The notes under the pieces were generated by a model, which did not search any database, was not told the DNA's origin, and was given only the letters and a program-made list of their open reading frames with translations. Both the position numbers and the translations under genes were made by a program. Shown here piece after piece: positions 53,520 to 63,023 of a stretch of DNA of 64,000 nt (position 1 is its first letter; each line of letters starts with the position of its first letter). The stretch is from Tenericutes bacterium MO-XQ (GTDB lineage: Bacteria; Bacillota_I; Bacilli_A; Acholeplasmatales; Acholeplasmataceae): positions 1,550,001 to 1,614,000 of the forward strand of contig CP017948.1 in the NCBI GenBank assembly GCA_002838185.1. Direction: 5' to 3'.

Positions 53520-54988
53520 TATGCTTTCGTTTGTGCCTTATATCTATTGAATTCTTCTGTGTTACATAACACAAAGTGATCTGGCTCAATTTCTCTTAAT
53601 GTAGGTGCTTCTTTAGAATAATCATGGGCTTTGCCTGGATTATATCTTTCAGTTTTACCTCTTTGTTGTTCATAAAGTGGATCTGGTTGTGGAATTGAAG
53701 CCATGAGTGATAATGTATATGGGTGTAGTGGGTTATTAAAGATCTTTTCTTTGTCCCCAATTTCTACAATTTTACCAAAATACATAACTGCTAAGCGATC
53801 ACTAAAGTACTTAACAACAGATAAGTCATGCGCAATAAACATGATGGTAATACCTTTTTCTTCTCTAAGTTCGTTAAGAAGGTTTATTACTTGTGCACGA
53901 ATCGATACGTCTAAAGCTGAAATAGGTTCATCAGCAATAATAAACGATGGTTCAACAACAAGAGCACGGGCAATACCAATACGTTGACGTTGTCCACCAC
54001 TAAACTCATGTGGATAACGGCTTGCATGTTCTGGGACAAGACCTACAGTTTTTAAAGCTTCTTTGACTCTTTCGTCAATTTCTTTCTCATTTTTAACGCC
54101 ATTAATTCTTAATCCTTCTGCAATAATTTCTTTAACTGTCATTCTTGGATTAAGTGATGCAATTGGATCTTGGAAAATCATTTGCATCTTTCTCATTAAT
54201 AATTTATTTCTATGAACAAGACTGTATTCAAGTTTTTTAAGATCTTGTTTACGTCTTAGATCATTTAATTTTAATTCTTTTTGAGTATTTTTGAATTCAT
54301 TAACTAATTCTTGATGTTTTTCTTTTGCTTCTTGATATGCATCTTTATTGTCTTTTGAAAGTTTTGCTAAACTTGCTTCTGATGCTTTAACTTTACTTTC
54401 AAGTTGACTAACTTCTTCAGTTAACTCTTTTGCATATTGATCATATCTGTCATTAATTTCTTGATACTCAGGATAAGTCTTAACATTCTTCTTAATTTCT
54501 GCTGCGTCATCTGCGATCATGTTTTCGAATTTACGATCATTTTTAGCTTGACGATAAACATCTAAAGATGCATTTTTTTCTTTTTGGAACTGCGCATTAA
54601 TTTCATTAAGTTTTTCAGTATATAACTCTTTATTAATGACTTGATTATTTAAACTTTTTTGAAGTTTTTCAAGTTCAATAGCTTTTGTATCTTTTGCTCT
54701 TCTAATGTTTGCTTGATGTAACTCTTTAGCAGCTTTAACATCACTAATGATTCTTGTACCGTGGAAATGAACTTCTCCACCTGATGAACCATAAAGTTTA
54801 ATGATTGTTCTACCTGTTGTCGTTTTCCCACATCCAGATTCACCAACTAATGAGAATACTTCACCTTTATAAATAGTAAATGAAACATCGTCAACAGCTT
54901 TATTAAGCATTTTATTACGGCCAGAACCAACCTTGAAATATTGTTTCAATCCCTCGACTCTTAGGATTTCTTCTCTTTTTTCACTCAA
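53519..54988 (-). CDS. oppF: Oligopeptide ABC transporter ATPase OppF, with long coiled-coil insert
   Basis: 489 residues; usual OppF is about 310-330. Walker A GESGCGKT at 49-56, then an insert of about 180 residues (83-262) of charged heptad-like helix before the Q-loop MIFQDP (270-275). Signature SGGQRQR at 330-336, Walker B IIADEP after it, H-loop IAHDLS. C-terminal peptide-transporter extension with NNPLHPYTLSL. The insert likely sticks out as a helical hairpin from the nucleotide domain. Overlaps oppD by 4 bases. Confidence 0.93.
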   Translation of the reverse strand: MSEKREEILRVEGLKQYFKVGSGRNKMLNKAVDDVSFTIYKGEVFSLVGESGCGKTTTGRTIIKLYGSSGGEVHFHGTRIISDVKAAKELHQANIRRAKDTKAIELEKLQKSLNNQVINKELYTEKLNEINAQFQKEKNASLDVYRQAKNDRKFENMIADDAAEIKKNVKTYPEYQEINDRYDQYAKELTEEVSQLESKVKASEASLAKLSKDNKDAYQEAKEKHQELVNEFKNTQKELKLNDLRRKQDLKKLEYSLVHRNKLLMRKMQMIFQDPIASLNPRMTVKEIIAEGLRINGVKNEKEIDERVKEALKTVGLVPEHASRYPHEFSGGQRQRIGIARALVVEPSFIIADEPISALDVSIRAQVINLLNELREEKGITIMFIAHDLSVVKYFSDRLAVMYFGKIVEIGDKEKIFNNPLHPYTLSLMASIPQPDPLYEQQRGKTERYNPGKAHDYSKEAPTLREIEPDHFVLCNTEEFNRYKAQTKA

Positions 54989-56526
54989 TTTTCTTCACCT
55001 GCCGTTTTCTTATTTGCTTTTTCTCTATCTTTAGCATCTGCCATGTATTTGACAATACGATCTTTGATGATTTTTGGCATTTCTATCTTAGGTGCATCTT
55101 CATGTAAAAGCCAAGTTGCTGCATAATGAGTGTCAGATACTTTAAAGAATGGTGGTTGCTCTTCAAAATCAATTTTGAGTGCAAATTTATTACGATCAGC
55201 AAATGCATCTCCCTTTGGAGGGAACAACATATCTGGAGGTGTTCCAGGAATTGATAATAATCTTTCTTTTGTATCTAAGTCAGGTACACTTGATAATAAC
55301 GCCCATGTATATGGATGTTTTGGATCATAGAATATGTCACTTGCAGTACCATATTCAACAATTTTACCAGCATACATAACAGCAACTCTATCAGCCATAT
55401 TCGCAACAACACCAAGGTCATGCGTAATAAAGATAACTGATAAATCACGTTCTTTTTTGATTTTCTTGATAAGATCTAGAATCTGTTGTTGAATCGTTAC
55501 GTCAAGCGCAGTTGTTGGCTCATCACAAATTAATAGTTCTGGACCAGCAGTAAGTGCAATTGCGATAACGATACGTTGTCTCATCCCTCCTGAAAATTGG
55601 AAAGGATATTGTGTGAAACGTTTTTCAGGTTCAGGAATACCAACTTCACGCATAATCGTAATTGCTTTTTCATATGCTTCTTTTTTAGTAACCTTGAACT
55701 TTCTCTTATACATTTCACTATGGTTTCTTAAAGCTTCTTTTGCTTCTTGATATGCCGTTTTAGCAGCATCATAAGAAGGATTTGAAGCGTCAAGTCCACT
55801 CAAATGAGCTTTTTTATCTAAAACATCTTGTTTAAATTTAGCATAAGATTCTTTTTCTTCAGCTTTAATTTCTTCAACTTCTTTTTTAATTTGAAGTTTA
55901 GCTTCTTTTTTAGCTTCAAGATACTTAGCTTTTAATTCAGGAAGACCTTCTTTTAGCTTGGCGATCTTGTTATGTGTGTTTGTTTTAATCGTTTGAATCT
56001 TTTCTTTCTTTTCTTCTTTAGATAAATCCTCATCACGATTAACTTCGAAAATTCTAACTTCTTTATCTTTCTTTAAAAGTCTTATTTTTGTCTCTTGATT
56101 TAAGTAATCATGGAACTCGTTATGATATAAATCTCTAAAACGGTTTTTGATTCTATCGCCACCAACGAGCATCGCTTCAGTAATTTGCTTACCAACTCTC
56201 ATCGTAGGATTTAAGCTTGATAGTGGATCTTGGAAAATCATACCAACTTTATTCCCTCTGATTTTGTGGAAGTTTTCTTCTGAAAGTTTTGCTAAATCTT
56301 GGTTACGATATAAAATTTCACCTTCATCGATGTTTCCATTATTCGCTAAAATACCCATGATTGCACGGTTGGTTACTGATTTACCTGAACCAGATTCACC
56401 AACGATTGCTAAAGTTTCACCTTTATATAAATCAAATGAGATATCTCTAACTGCTCTAACCAATCCGTTAGGCGTCTTAAAAGATATGGCTAAGTTATTA
56501 ACCTCTAATATTTTTTCTCTTCTCAT
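54985..56526 (-). CDS. oppD: Oligopeptide ABC transporter ATPase OppD, with long coiled-coil insert
   Basis: 513 residues; usual OppD is about 330-350. Walker A GESGSGKS at 43-50, Q-loop MIFQDPLSS at about 97-105, then an insert of about 155 residues (124-280), Lys/Glu-rich, before the signature FSGGMRQR (311-318). Walker B LLICDEP, H-loop ITHDLG, C-terminal PHPYTWALL-type motif (KHPYTWALLSSVP). The insert is at a different place from that in OppF, so the two arose separately. One-base overlap with oppC. Confidence 0.93.
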   Translation of the reverse strand: MRREKILEVNNLAISFKTPNGLVRAVRDISFDLYKGETLAIVGESGSGKSVTNRAIMGILANNGNIDEGEILYRNQDLAKLSEENFHKIRGNKVGMIFQDPLSSLNPTMRVGKQITEAMLVGGDRIKNRFRDLYHNEFHDYLNQETKIRLLKKDKEVRIFEVNRDEDLSKEEKKEKIQTIKTNTHNKIAKLKEGLPELKAKYLEAKKEAKLQIKKEVEEIKAEEKESYAKFKQDVLDKKAHLSGLDASNPSYDAAKTAYQEAKEALRNHSEMYKRKFKVTKKEAYEKAITIMREVGIPEPEKRFTQYPFQFSGGMRQRIVIAIALTAGPELLICDEPTTALDVTIQQQILDLIKKIKKERDLSVIFITHDLGVVANMADRVAVMYAGKIVEYGTASDIFYDPKHPYTWALLSSVPDLDTKERLLSIPGTPPDMLFPPKGDAFADRNKFALKIDFEEQPPFFKVSDTHYAATWLLHEDAPKIEMPKIIKDRIVKYMADAKDREKANKKTAGEEN

Positions 56527-58469
56527 TATTCACTACCTCTCAATTGTGGATTTAGTGCGTCACGAAGTGCGTTACCAAACATATTAAATGTGATCATTAG
56601 GATTGCAACGATCAATGTTGGATAAATAACTAACCACGTATTACCTGAAAGAATTTGTTCTTGACCATCTTTTAGGATAACCCCAATTGATGTACCAGTT
56701 AATTCGATTGGTCCAATGGTTAATTTTTGACCATTACCAATACCGAATCCTAAGTATGACAAGTTAACTTCCAAGAAAATAACAGATGGAATACTTAAAA
56801 TTACACGTGTAACAATTGTACCTAAAGCATTAGGTAAGATATGTTTAAAGATGATACGTCCATCAGTTGCACCAAGTGTTCTCGCTGCAAGGACATATTC
56901 TCTACCTTTATATCTGTAGAACTGGAATCTGGTGACCTTGGCGGCGCCTATCCAGCCATCATAAATCATAAAGATAAGCAAGGCGATAAAGCCTGGTCCG
57001 ATGAGTACGGTAATAATACCAATCATGGTAATTTGCGGGAAACTTCCCCAAATATCCAAGAATCTTTCCATAAGCATATCGACTTGACCACCATAATAAG
57101 CACTTGTAGCACCCCAAATAACACCTAATACGATGTTAATTGCTGCAGCTAAGAATCCTAATAATAGTGATGTTCTAAGACCTAACCAAATAAGTGTAAA
57201 TAAGTCTTTACCGAAAACATCAGTACCAAAAATAAAGTATGGCGGTGTTTCAAACTCTAATGCGTATTGTCCGTCAAGCATGACGAAATAGTTTGTATTT
57301 GTCTTACCAGTACCTGGAACAACAACAGTTTCAATACCTGTCACCGAACTAATAGGGAATCCATCTGCAAAAGTCCATTGATTTGGTTGATCACTATATT
57401 CAGCAGTTTCTAACATACCAGGATTATCTTCTAATATTCTTAAATACTCAGATTCACCAATAATAGCAGCACGATCTCTAAGTAATGCTGCATATGAGTC
57501 ATATTGGAATGACGCTCTTTGCATCGTTGCATTTTTTCTTAAATATCTACCATTTTCAACATTTGAATCAATGGTAAAGATTGGAGCCATAGCAAGTAGA
57601 TAACCTGATGATTCATCAATTAATTCGCCATTAAATAAGAACTTAATAGAATTAAATGATACATACTCAGTACCACCATCACTTTCACTATCTAATAGAT
57701 GTCTAAAAACAAAATAACCATTAGAAGTTTCAGTTAATGTATCCATAGGATTAATTGTTGTCACACCAGCTGAGTCAATTGTAGCAATTTCAGTTAATTC
57801 ACTATATGAATCAAATTCGCCACCATTGAGCTCTGTAGCATAATAAACAACTATCGTACCAGTTGTTGAAAAATCATTAATATCGATTTCAATAGTCATT
57901 CCGTTTGTTACAACAAAAGGAAGGTATTCAATAATATCTGTCAGAGGATCATCATCTGTAGCATTTCCTAAAGAAAATGCATATGACAACATCTCATCAT
58001 TAACATATAAATCATTCGTACCACCAATAAATTTAGGACTCTTGTCGCTACCAACAATAATATCATTAGTTAATGTTTCAATAATGATGTAATCGATAAA
58101 AAATCTATCTGTTGGATATCCTAAACCTGTCTCAGGATCAATTGTATCGTAGTCAATCGGTTGATTTAAATATTGTTGCACACCATCAAAAACACCTAAT
58201 TTTTCAATTAAAGGTAATCTTGGTGGTAATGTTTTAAGTTCCGAGTTCGTTTGATTGTAATAACGATCAGGTGTCAATATTGGAACAAAAATAGACAAAA
58301 GGATAAAGATTGCTAGAATAATGGTTGCAATCACGTTATACTTATTCTTTGTAAATCTTAGCATTGCATCTTGAAAATAACTCAATTGTTTTGTCTTGAG
58401 TTCTTTATCAAGTAATCTTTCGTCTTCTTGGACTAATTGAAAATAATCTTTAGTGTATTCTTTAGCCAT
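56526..58469 (-). CDS. oppC: Oligopeptide ABC permease OppC with large external insertion
   Basis: 647 residues; usual OppC is about 300. First helix at 38-62, then about 340 residues outside (about 65-405) in place of a short loop, then the normal permease core with about five helices. The EAA-type loop appears as EYVLAARTLGATDGRIIFKH. The external part is beta-rich with many Thr, Ser and Asp (EIDINDFSTTGTIVVYYATE). It may form a docking face for the very large OppA (inference). Confidence 0.92.
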   Translation of the reverse strand: MAKEYTKDYFQLVQEDERLLDKELKTKQLSYFQDAMLRFTKNKYNVIATIILAIFILLSIFVPILTPDRYYNQTNSELKTLPPRLPLIEKLGVFDGVQQYLNQPIDYDTIDPETGLGYPTDRFFIDYIIIETLTNDIIVGSDKSPKFIGGTNDLYVNDEMLSYAFSLGNATDDDPLTDIIEYLPFVVTNGMTIEIDINDFSTTGTIVVYYATELNGGEFDSYSELTEIATIDSAGVTTINPMDTLTETSNGYFVFRHLLDSESDGGTEYVSFNSIKFLFNGELIDESSGYLLAMAPIFTIDSNVENGRYLRKNATMQRASFQYDSYAALLRDRAAIIGESEYLRILEDNPGMLETAEYSDQPNQWTFADGFPISSVTGIETVVVPGTGKTNTNYFVMLDGQYALEFETPPYFIFGTDVFGKDLFTLIWLGLRTSLLLGFLAAAINIVLGVIWGATSAYYGGQVDMLMERFLDIWGSFPQITMIGIITVLIGPGFIALLIFMIYDGWIGAAKVTRFQFYRYKGREYVLAARTLGATDGRIIFKHILPNALGTIVTRVILSIPSVIFLEVNLSYLGFGIGNGQKLTIGPIELTGTSIGVILKDGQEQILSGNTWLVIYPTLIVAILMITFNMFGNALRDALNPQLRGSE

Positions 58470-59569
58470 TATTTCTTAGCCCCCATTCTGATTTGTGGAT
58501 CAATGATGCCATAAGTTAAGTCAACGATTAATACAGTTGTTAAACCGATGATTCCATAGAAAGCACTTGATGCCATGATAACATTATAATCATAGTTACC
58601 TGAAGCTAGCGCTTGTAGGGTTACACGACCAACTCCTGGAATACCATAAACTCTTTCTAGAATGAATGAACCGCCTAGTAAAGCAGCAAACGAACTAATG
58701 ATAATTGGTACCATTGGTACTAAAGAGTTTCTAATCGCATGTCTTAAGACAGCTTGTGTATGACTTAAACCTTTTGTTTTTGCAAGTAAAACGAACTCCG
58801 ATGTTAAAACCTCAGAAAGTTCAGCACGAAGTAAACGTGTTAGACCAGCAATCGCAGGTAGCCCACCAGCAATGACAGGAATCACGAAACCTTCAGCAAT
58901 TTCCCAGAAGCCTTGTAAAGCAATAAGTGGGAATCTCGATGGCAATAAACCACCTGTCTGATAACTTAATAATATAATAAGCAGTAAACTGAATACTAAA
59001 GATGGCACGGATAAAAATAGCATAACTACAATTTGCATAATGTTATCTACAATCGTATCCTTTTTTAGTGCTGCAATGATACCAAATGTAAAACCAAATG
59101 GTAGATAAAAAATTAACGTTGCTAGGTTTAAATAGAACGTTATTGGCATTCTTTCAGCAATAATTTTAAATGCGGGATAATTTACTCTAACTTTTGTTGA
59201 TGTACCCCAATCCCATTCTCCAACGACATTATTCAACCAGCTCAGATATTGTTGAGGTATCGGAACTCGATAGAATATCTTTAAAACATTACTATCATTT
59301 ACAGGTTCAACTGTAAAGACTGTTTCATTGATTTCTGGGTTTGTAGATCTAATTCTGTTGAACTCAGCTACTTCATCTTGATCGTTCTTATCATAATATT
59401 CAACAGTATAGTATCCGTCAGAGACTTGTTTTTCTAACCATGTGTCTTTTTCTTCATTTTTAGTCGGTGGATATTCAGGGGCTAGCTTCAACAACACAAA
59501 GGTAATTGTTAGTGTTGTGAAGAGGATTACGAATATCCAAAGGACTCTTTGAATAATGTATTTTGTCAT
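58469..59569 (-). CDS. oppB: Oligopeptide ABC permease OppB with external insertion
   Basis: 366 residues; usual about 305-315. First helix 6-28, an extra external region of about 95 residues (30-125, with WLEKQVSDGYYTVEYYDKND), then helices and the conserved SEVLTSEFVLLAKTKGLSHT and ALLGGSFILERVYGIPGVG. Start ATG with AGAGATG-like SD. Separated from oppA by about 200 bases and a hairpin. Confidence 0.92.
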   Translation of the reverse strand: MTKYIIQRVLWIFVILFTTLTITFVLLKLAPEYPPTKNEEKDTWLEKQVSDGYYTVEYYDKNDQDEVAEFNRIRSTNPEINETVFTVEPVNDSNVLKIFYRVPIPQQYLSWLNNVVGEWDWGTSTKVRVNYPAFKIIAERMPITFYLNLATLIFYLPFGFTFGIIAALKKDTIVDNIMQIVVMLFLSVPSLVFSLLLIILLSYQTGGLLPSRFPLIALQGFWEIAEGFVIPVIAGGLPAIAGLTRLLRAELSEVLTSEFVLLAKTKGLSHTQAVLRHAIRNSLVPMVPIIISSFAALLGGSFILERVYGIPGVGRVTLQALASGNYDYNVIMASSAFYGIIGLTTVLIVDLTYGIIDPQIRMGAKK

Positions 59570-59696
59570 TTCATCTCTTCCTTACTTTTTTTTATAATTA
59601 TATCATAATTCATGTGTTATTACACCATATTTATTACTGAAAATAGAATAAATATAATAATGATAGCACATAAATTAGATATTAAAAGCGTAATAA

Positions 59697-59732
59697 GGGG
59701 GGCCATATATAAAGTATAGATTATGGCTCCCC
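59697..59732 (-). terminator. Stem-loop between oppA and oppB
   Basis: Minus strand GGGGAGCCATA-loop-TATGGCCCCCC, about 11 base pairs with one mismatch, followed by TTATTACGC. Strong and GC-rich. Likely a partial terminator or 3' stabiliser making oppA more abundant than the permease and ATPase, as usual for binding proteins. Confidence 0.7.
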
Positions 59733-59771
59733 TATTATACTTATTTAATTTTGTAAAATTAACTTACTTTT

Positions 59772-62700
59772 TTAGTAATACCATTTAACACCAATATAGC
59801 GACCATCGAAGTTGTAAACTCCAAAGCCTTCATTCCAAACTCCACCTTCACCATCATTAATTTGTACGGCATAGAATTCAGCATAAGCTACAGGAACTTC
59901 AATGTCTGCTGCGATAGCAGCGATATTATCTAAATCAGTACCTTCCATGATTACATGTACAGCAATTTCAGCGTCAGTAAGTGGACCAACAGCTTCAATC
60001 AACTGATATGAACCTAAAGCAACTTGGATTGCATCAAATGCACTTGCAGAATACTCATATTCAGCATATAGTGTATAGAAATCACCTAGTTTAGCGATAA
60101 CAACAACAACACCTGATCCGTCTGCTTCTTGAACATCTTTAGCATATAATGCATCAGCACCTACTTCAGCAGCTTCTTCAGCTAATGTCATACCAACGAG
60201 ATTTACATGAATTAATAAATCATCAGTTGTAGTAGTTGTAGTAGTTTCATAATCTGCTAATATAGCAGCTTCACTATTTTGAACATTAACTGTGTAACGG
60301 TCGTATAGTTTATATTTTCCATCTTCTTCAGATACTAAGAATAAGATTTGAACGCCTTCATCAGTTGTGATTAGACGAGCAACTAATGAATCTACACCCA
60401 TTTCTGCAGCTTTAGAAGCTAATGATTGACCTAAATCAAATTCAGCAACAGCAGCACCATCAACGTTTGTATCAATAACAACTTCTTCAACAGCTAAGAT
60501 AGCTTCGATTAATTCATTAGCACTTGTCCATGAAGATTGACCTAATTCAACACCATCTTTAACAAAAGTTTCTTCAACTAATGCTGTAATTAATGCGTTA
60601 TAGCCCCATCTTTCATATACTAATTCACCATCTAAGTTTTCGTAAGCAACTGGAATAAGTGGAGTTGTAGTATCAATACCCCAGTTAAGAGTAAATCCAC
60701 CACGGTTATCATCACTAAATACGTCTAAGAAACTTGGAGCATCTAATAATGAACCACTAATACCACCAATACCTAAGTCAGTAGCACCAGTCATCATATA
60801 GTCATAATAGTTGTTAGGGAATGCAACGTCTTGAACATTAATAACGATCTTAACGAAGTTTTCATCATCAACTAATAATTCTTCATATTGTTCTTTAATG
60901 TTTGCGATCATAGCTTGTGCATTTGTATTACCGCTTGAAGCGTAAGTTAATAATAATTCTACTTCTTCATAGTTACTTGCAGAACCTGCAGTATAGTAAC
61001 CGTCAGCAATACCCATAGCAACAGCTTCTTTGAATAATTCTAATGCAACATCTGGGAAGTAACCATAAGAGCTACCACCAAAATCAGTAACAATCTTAGC
61101 ACCAGCTTCACCACCACGTACTGATAAACCTGATTCACCATCTAAGAAGTATGTAGAAGCGAATAATGTAAACGCTGGTAAGTAAGTACCTACAACGTTA
61201 ACTGCAGCTTCATAACGGTCGAAACCATACATTAAAGCTTGTCTCATTTCAGTATACATCAAGATTGGTTCTGGTACATAAGTTTCATCAATTACGTTAC
61301 CAGGAGTGTTAGCAATATATTCATCTCTAGCATCTGTAGTACCAAATGCATTGATTTGTAATCTCCAAGTTGTAGCTTGTGGAGCTACCTTAACTCTTGG
61401 GTCATTTGCATAATTGTCAAGTTCTGATGAAGGTAATGATGCACTTTCTAAACGACCAGCGATGAATTCTTGGAATACTTGGTTAGAGTCATCGATAAAA
61501 GTAAATTGTTGACCAGTAAAATGATACATATCAGTATCTGGATGTAAAGTATTTTTCTTGAACACTAATAATTGTCCTGGAGTCCATGTTTCAAGGTAGT
61601 AAACACCACTTGAAGCAACATCTGCTGGACCTGCACCATAAGTACCACCATCATCTGGATCACCTAGTGCTTCGAATAATTGTTGGTTGATTGGAGTTAA
61701 AACGCCACCAGCAAATCCGTACAATACGTCAAATGCAGCTTTGTCTGATTCATATTCTAGTTCAATAGTATAATCATCAAGTAACTTAATACCAACTTCG
61801 TCCCATGTAGCATCACCAGTTAAATATTCAGCAGCATTCTTAATACCTTGAGATACAAAGTCGCCACCACCAGTTCTAGCTCTGAACCAGTCATTATCAA
61901 GTGCATACTTCCAAGTCCATAGATAGTCATTAGCGTCTAAAGTAGTATAATCACCACTTAAAGCTGTTAAGTTTGTATCTGGATGGAATTTCCATTCAAG
62001 ATCATCTCTTAATGTGATTGTCCATTTTCTAGCATAAGTCTTACCATTGATTTCTTCACCATTAACAGGTTGTGGTAATGATTCAGCTAATTCTGGAAGA
62101 ATTTCATAACCAGTTTTTGTTGAATCAAAGAAGAAATTGTATAATCCACCTTTGAATAAATCAACAAAATCTGAAGTTGCTGAGTCATCAGCGTTCCATG
62201 GATTTAATGATGTTGGGTCAGTGCTATAAGCAGCTCTCCAAGTGTATTCTCCAGCATTACCATAAGTTGATCCATACATTAATACGTTTGAATCATCTTC
62301 GCTAAATTGTGAGAATCCTGTACCAAATCCTAAAACACCATTATAAGTTGGGCTGAATAATTGTGTTCTTTCAGAATACATAACTCTGTTAGCACCTGTA
62401 TATAGTGGTACCCCAGCGTATACGTTTTCTAATAGATAACGTTCAGCTGCTGCGAATAAAATATCTTTTTGTTCCGCAGGTAATTTAGATAAATCAACTC
62501 CACCTAAATATTGTGCAAGTGGGTAATCCTCTAAAGCACGATCACTAACTGTTACACTTCTAGTTGCAGTAGCGACGTTACCAGCGCTATCTTCAACTTC
62601 GTAAACCACAGTGTAGTTACCTACTTCTTCATTGTTAACGTTATTTGTTTTAACAACGATATCAGCAGTTAAATCTCCGTCTTCTTCGTCTGTAGCGCTA

Positions 62701-62870
62701 ACTCCAGCAAGTGGGTCAAATTCATCGAATAATACGATTGCTACAGCGCTAGTTCCTGAGAATGTTGGTTTAGCATCAACAACTTCAGGTTCGTCTTCAC
62801 CACATGCAACTACAGTGAGTGCAGTAAGTAAAAGAATAAATACAACAAGCAATTTTTTTGGAAATTTCAT
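59772..62870 (-). CDS. oppA: Oligopeptide-binding lipoprotein OppA, very large, multi-domain
   Basis: 1032 residues; typical OppA is about 540-600. Lipobox LTVVAC (lipid Cys23). Residues 30-110 form an Ig-like DUF5011-type domain (VSATDEEDGDLTADIVVKTN; GNYTVVYEVEDSAGNVATAT). About 111-790 is an SBP family-5 body (SLNPWNADDS; KWTITLRDDLEWKFHPDT; LRQ-type helices). The C terminus has three related modules of about 60 residues at 803-861, 882-940 and 965-1032, with LA..AAE.G.D.L.A and KYKLYDRY-type ends. Role of modules unknown. SD GGAGAG. Promoter and cre-like site upstream. Confidence 0.92.
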   Translation of the reverse strand: MKFPKKLLVVFILLLTALTVVACGEDEPEVVDAKPTFSGTSAVAIVLFDEFDPLAGVSATDEEDGDLTADIVVKTNNVNNEEVGNYTVVYEVEDSAGNVATATRSVTVSDRALEDYPLAQYLGGVDLSKLPAEQKDILFAAAERYLLENVYAGVPLYTGANRVMYSERTQLFSPTYNGVLGFGTGFSQFSEDDSNVLMYGSTYGNAGEYTWRAAYSTDPTSLNPWNADDSATSDFVDLFKGGLYNFFFDSTKTGYEILPELAESLPQPVNGEEINGKTYARKWTITLRDDLEWKFHPDTNLTALSGDYTTLDANDYLWTWKYALDNDWFRARTGGGDFVSQGIKNAAEYLTGDATWDEVGIKLLDDYTIELEYESDKAAFDVLYGFAGGVLTPINQQLFEALGDPDDGGTYGAGPADVASSGVYYLETWTPGQLLVFKKNTLHPDTDMYHFTGQQFTFIDDSNQVFQEFIAGRLESASLPSSELDNYANDPRVKVAPQATTWRLQINAFGTTDARDEYIANTPGNVIDETYVPEPILMYTEMRQALMYGFDRYEAAVNVVGTYLPAFTLFASTYFLDGESGLSVRGGEAGAKIVTDFGGSSYGYFPDVALELFKEAVAMGIADGYYTAGSASNYEEVELLLTYASSGNTNAQAMIANIKEQYEELLVDDENFVKIVINVQDVAFPNNYYDYMMTGATDLGIGGISGSLLDAPSFLDVFSDDNRGGFTLNWGIDTTTPLIPVAYENLDGELVYERWGYNALITALVEETFVKDGVELGQSSWTSANELIEAILAVEEVVIDTNVDGAAVAEFDLGQSLASKAAEMGVDSLVARLITTDEGVQILFLVSEEDGKYKLYDRYTVNVQNSEAAILADYETTTTTTTDDLLIHVNLVGMTLAEEAAEVGADALYAKDVQEADGSGVVVVIAKLGDFYTLYAEYEYSASAFDAIQVALGSYQLIEAVGPLTDAEIAVHVIMEGTDLDNIAAIAADIEVPVAYAEFYAVQINDGEGGVWNEGFGVYNFDGRYIGVKWYY

Positions 62871-62908
62871 TTTCTCTCTCCTTTTCTTTTGAAAATTGAT
62901 TATGTTTA

Positions 62909-62937
62909 ATTATACCAAAAAATATTTAAAAGTACAA
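62909..62937 (-). promoter_or_regulatory. opp promoter
   Basis: Minus strand TTGTAC (62937-62932), 17-base spacer, TATAAT (62914-62909), about 40 bases before the oppA start. Confidence 0.75.
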
Positions 62938-62956
62938 TATCAAGCGAAAAAACTAC

Positions 62957-62972
62957 TTGAAAACGTTTTCTG
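62957..62972. promoter_or_regulatory. cre-like site upstream of opp
   Basis: TTGAAAACGTTTTCTG, with a perfect 12-base palindrome GAAAACGTTTTC at 62959-62970. It is the best of the four sites. It lies 20 bases upstream of the -35, where CcpA can activate in other Firmicutes. Confidence 0.6.
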
Positions 62973-63023
62973 GTGCATATAATTCAAACACTTTCTAAAT
63001 TATTTCATGTTTTTTTTACAATT

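Noticed and set aside
53347-53589. 80-codon minus-strand frame overlapping oppF and the DUF3899-like gene
   Set aside because: Out of frame with both real genes, which are linked by ATGA-type overlap and have expected topology.
56147-56587. 146-codon antisense frame across the oppC/oppD junction
   Set aside because: Shadow of two clear genes, no SD.
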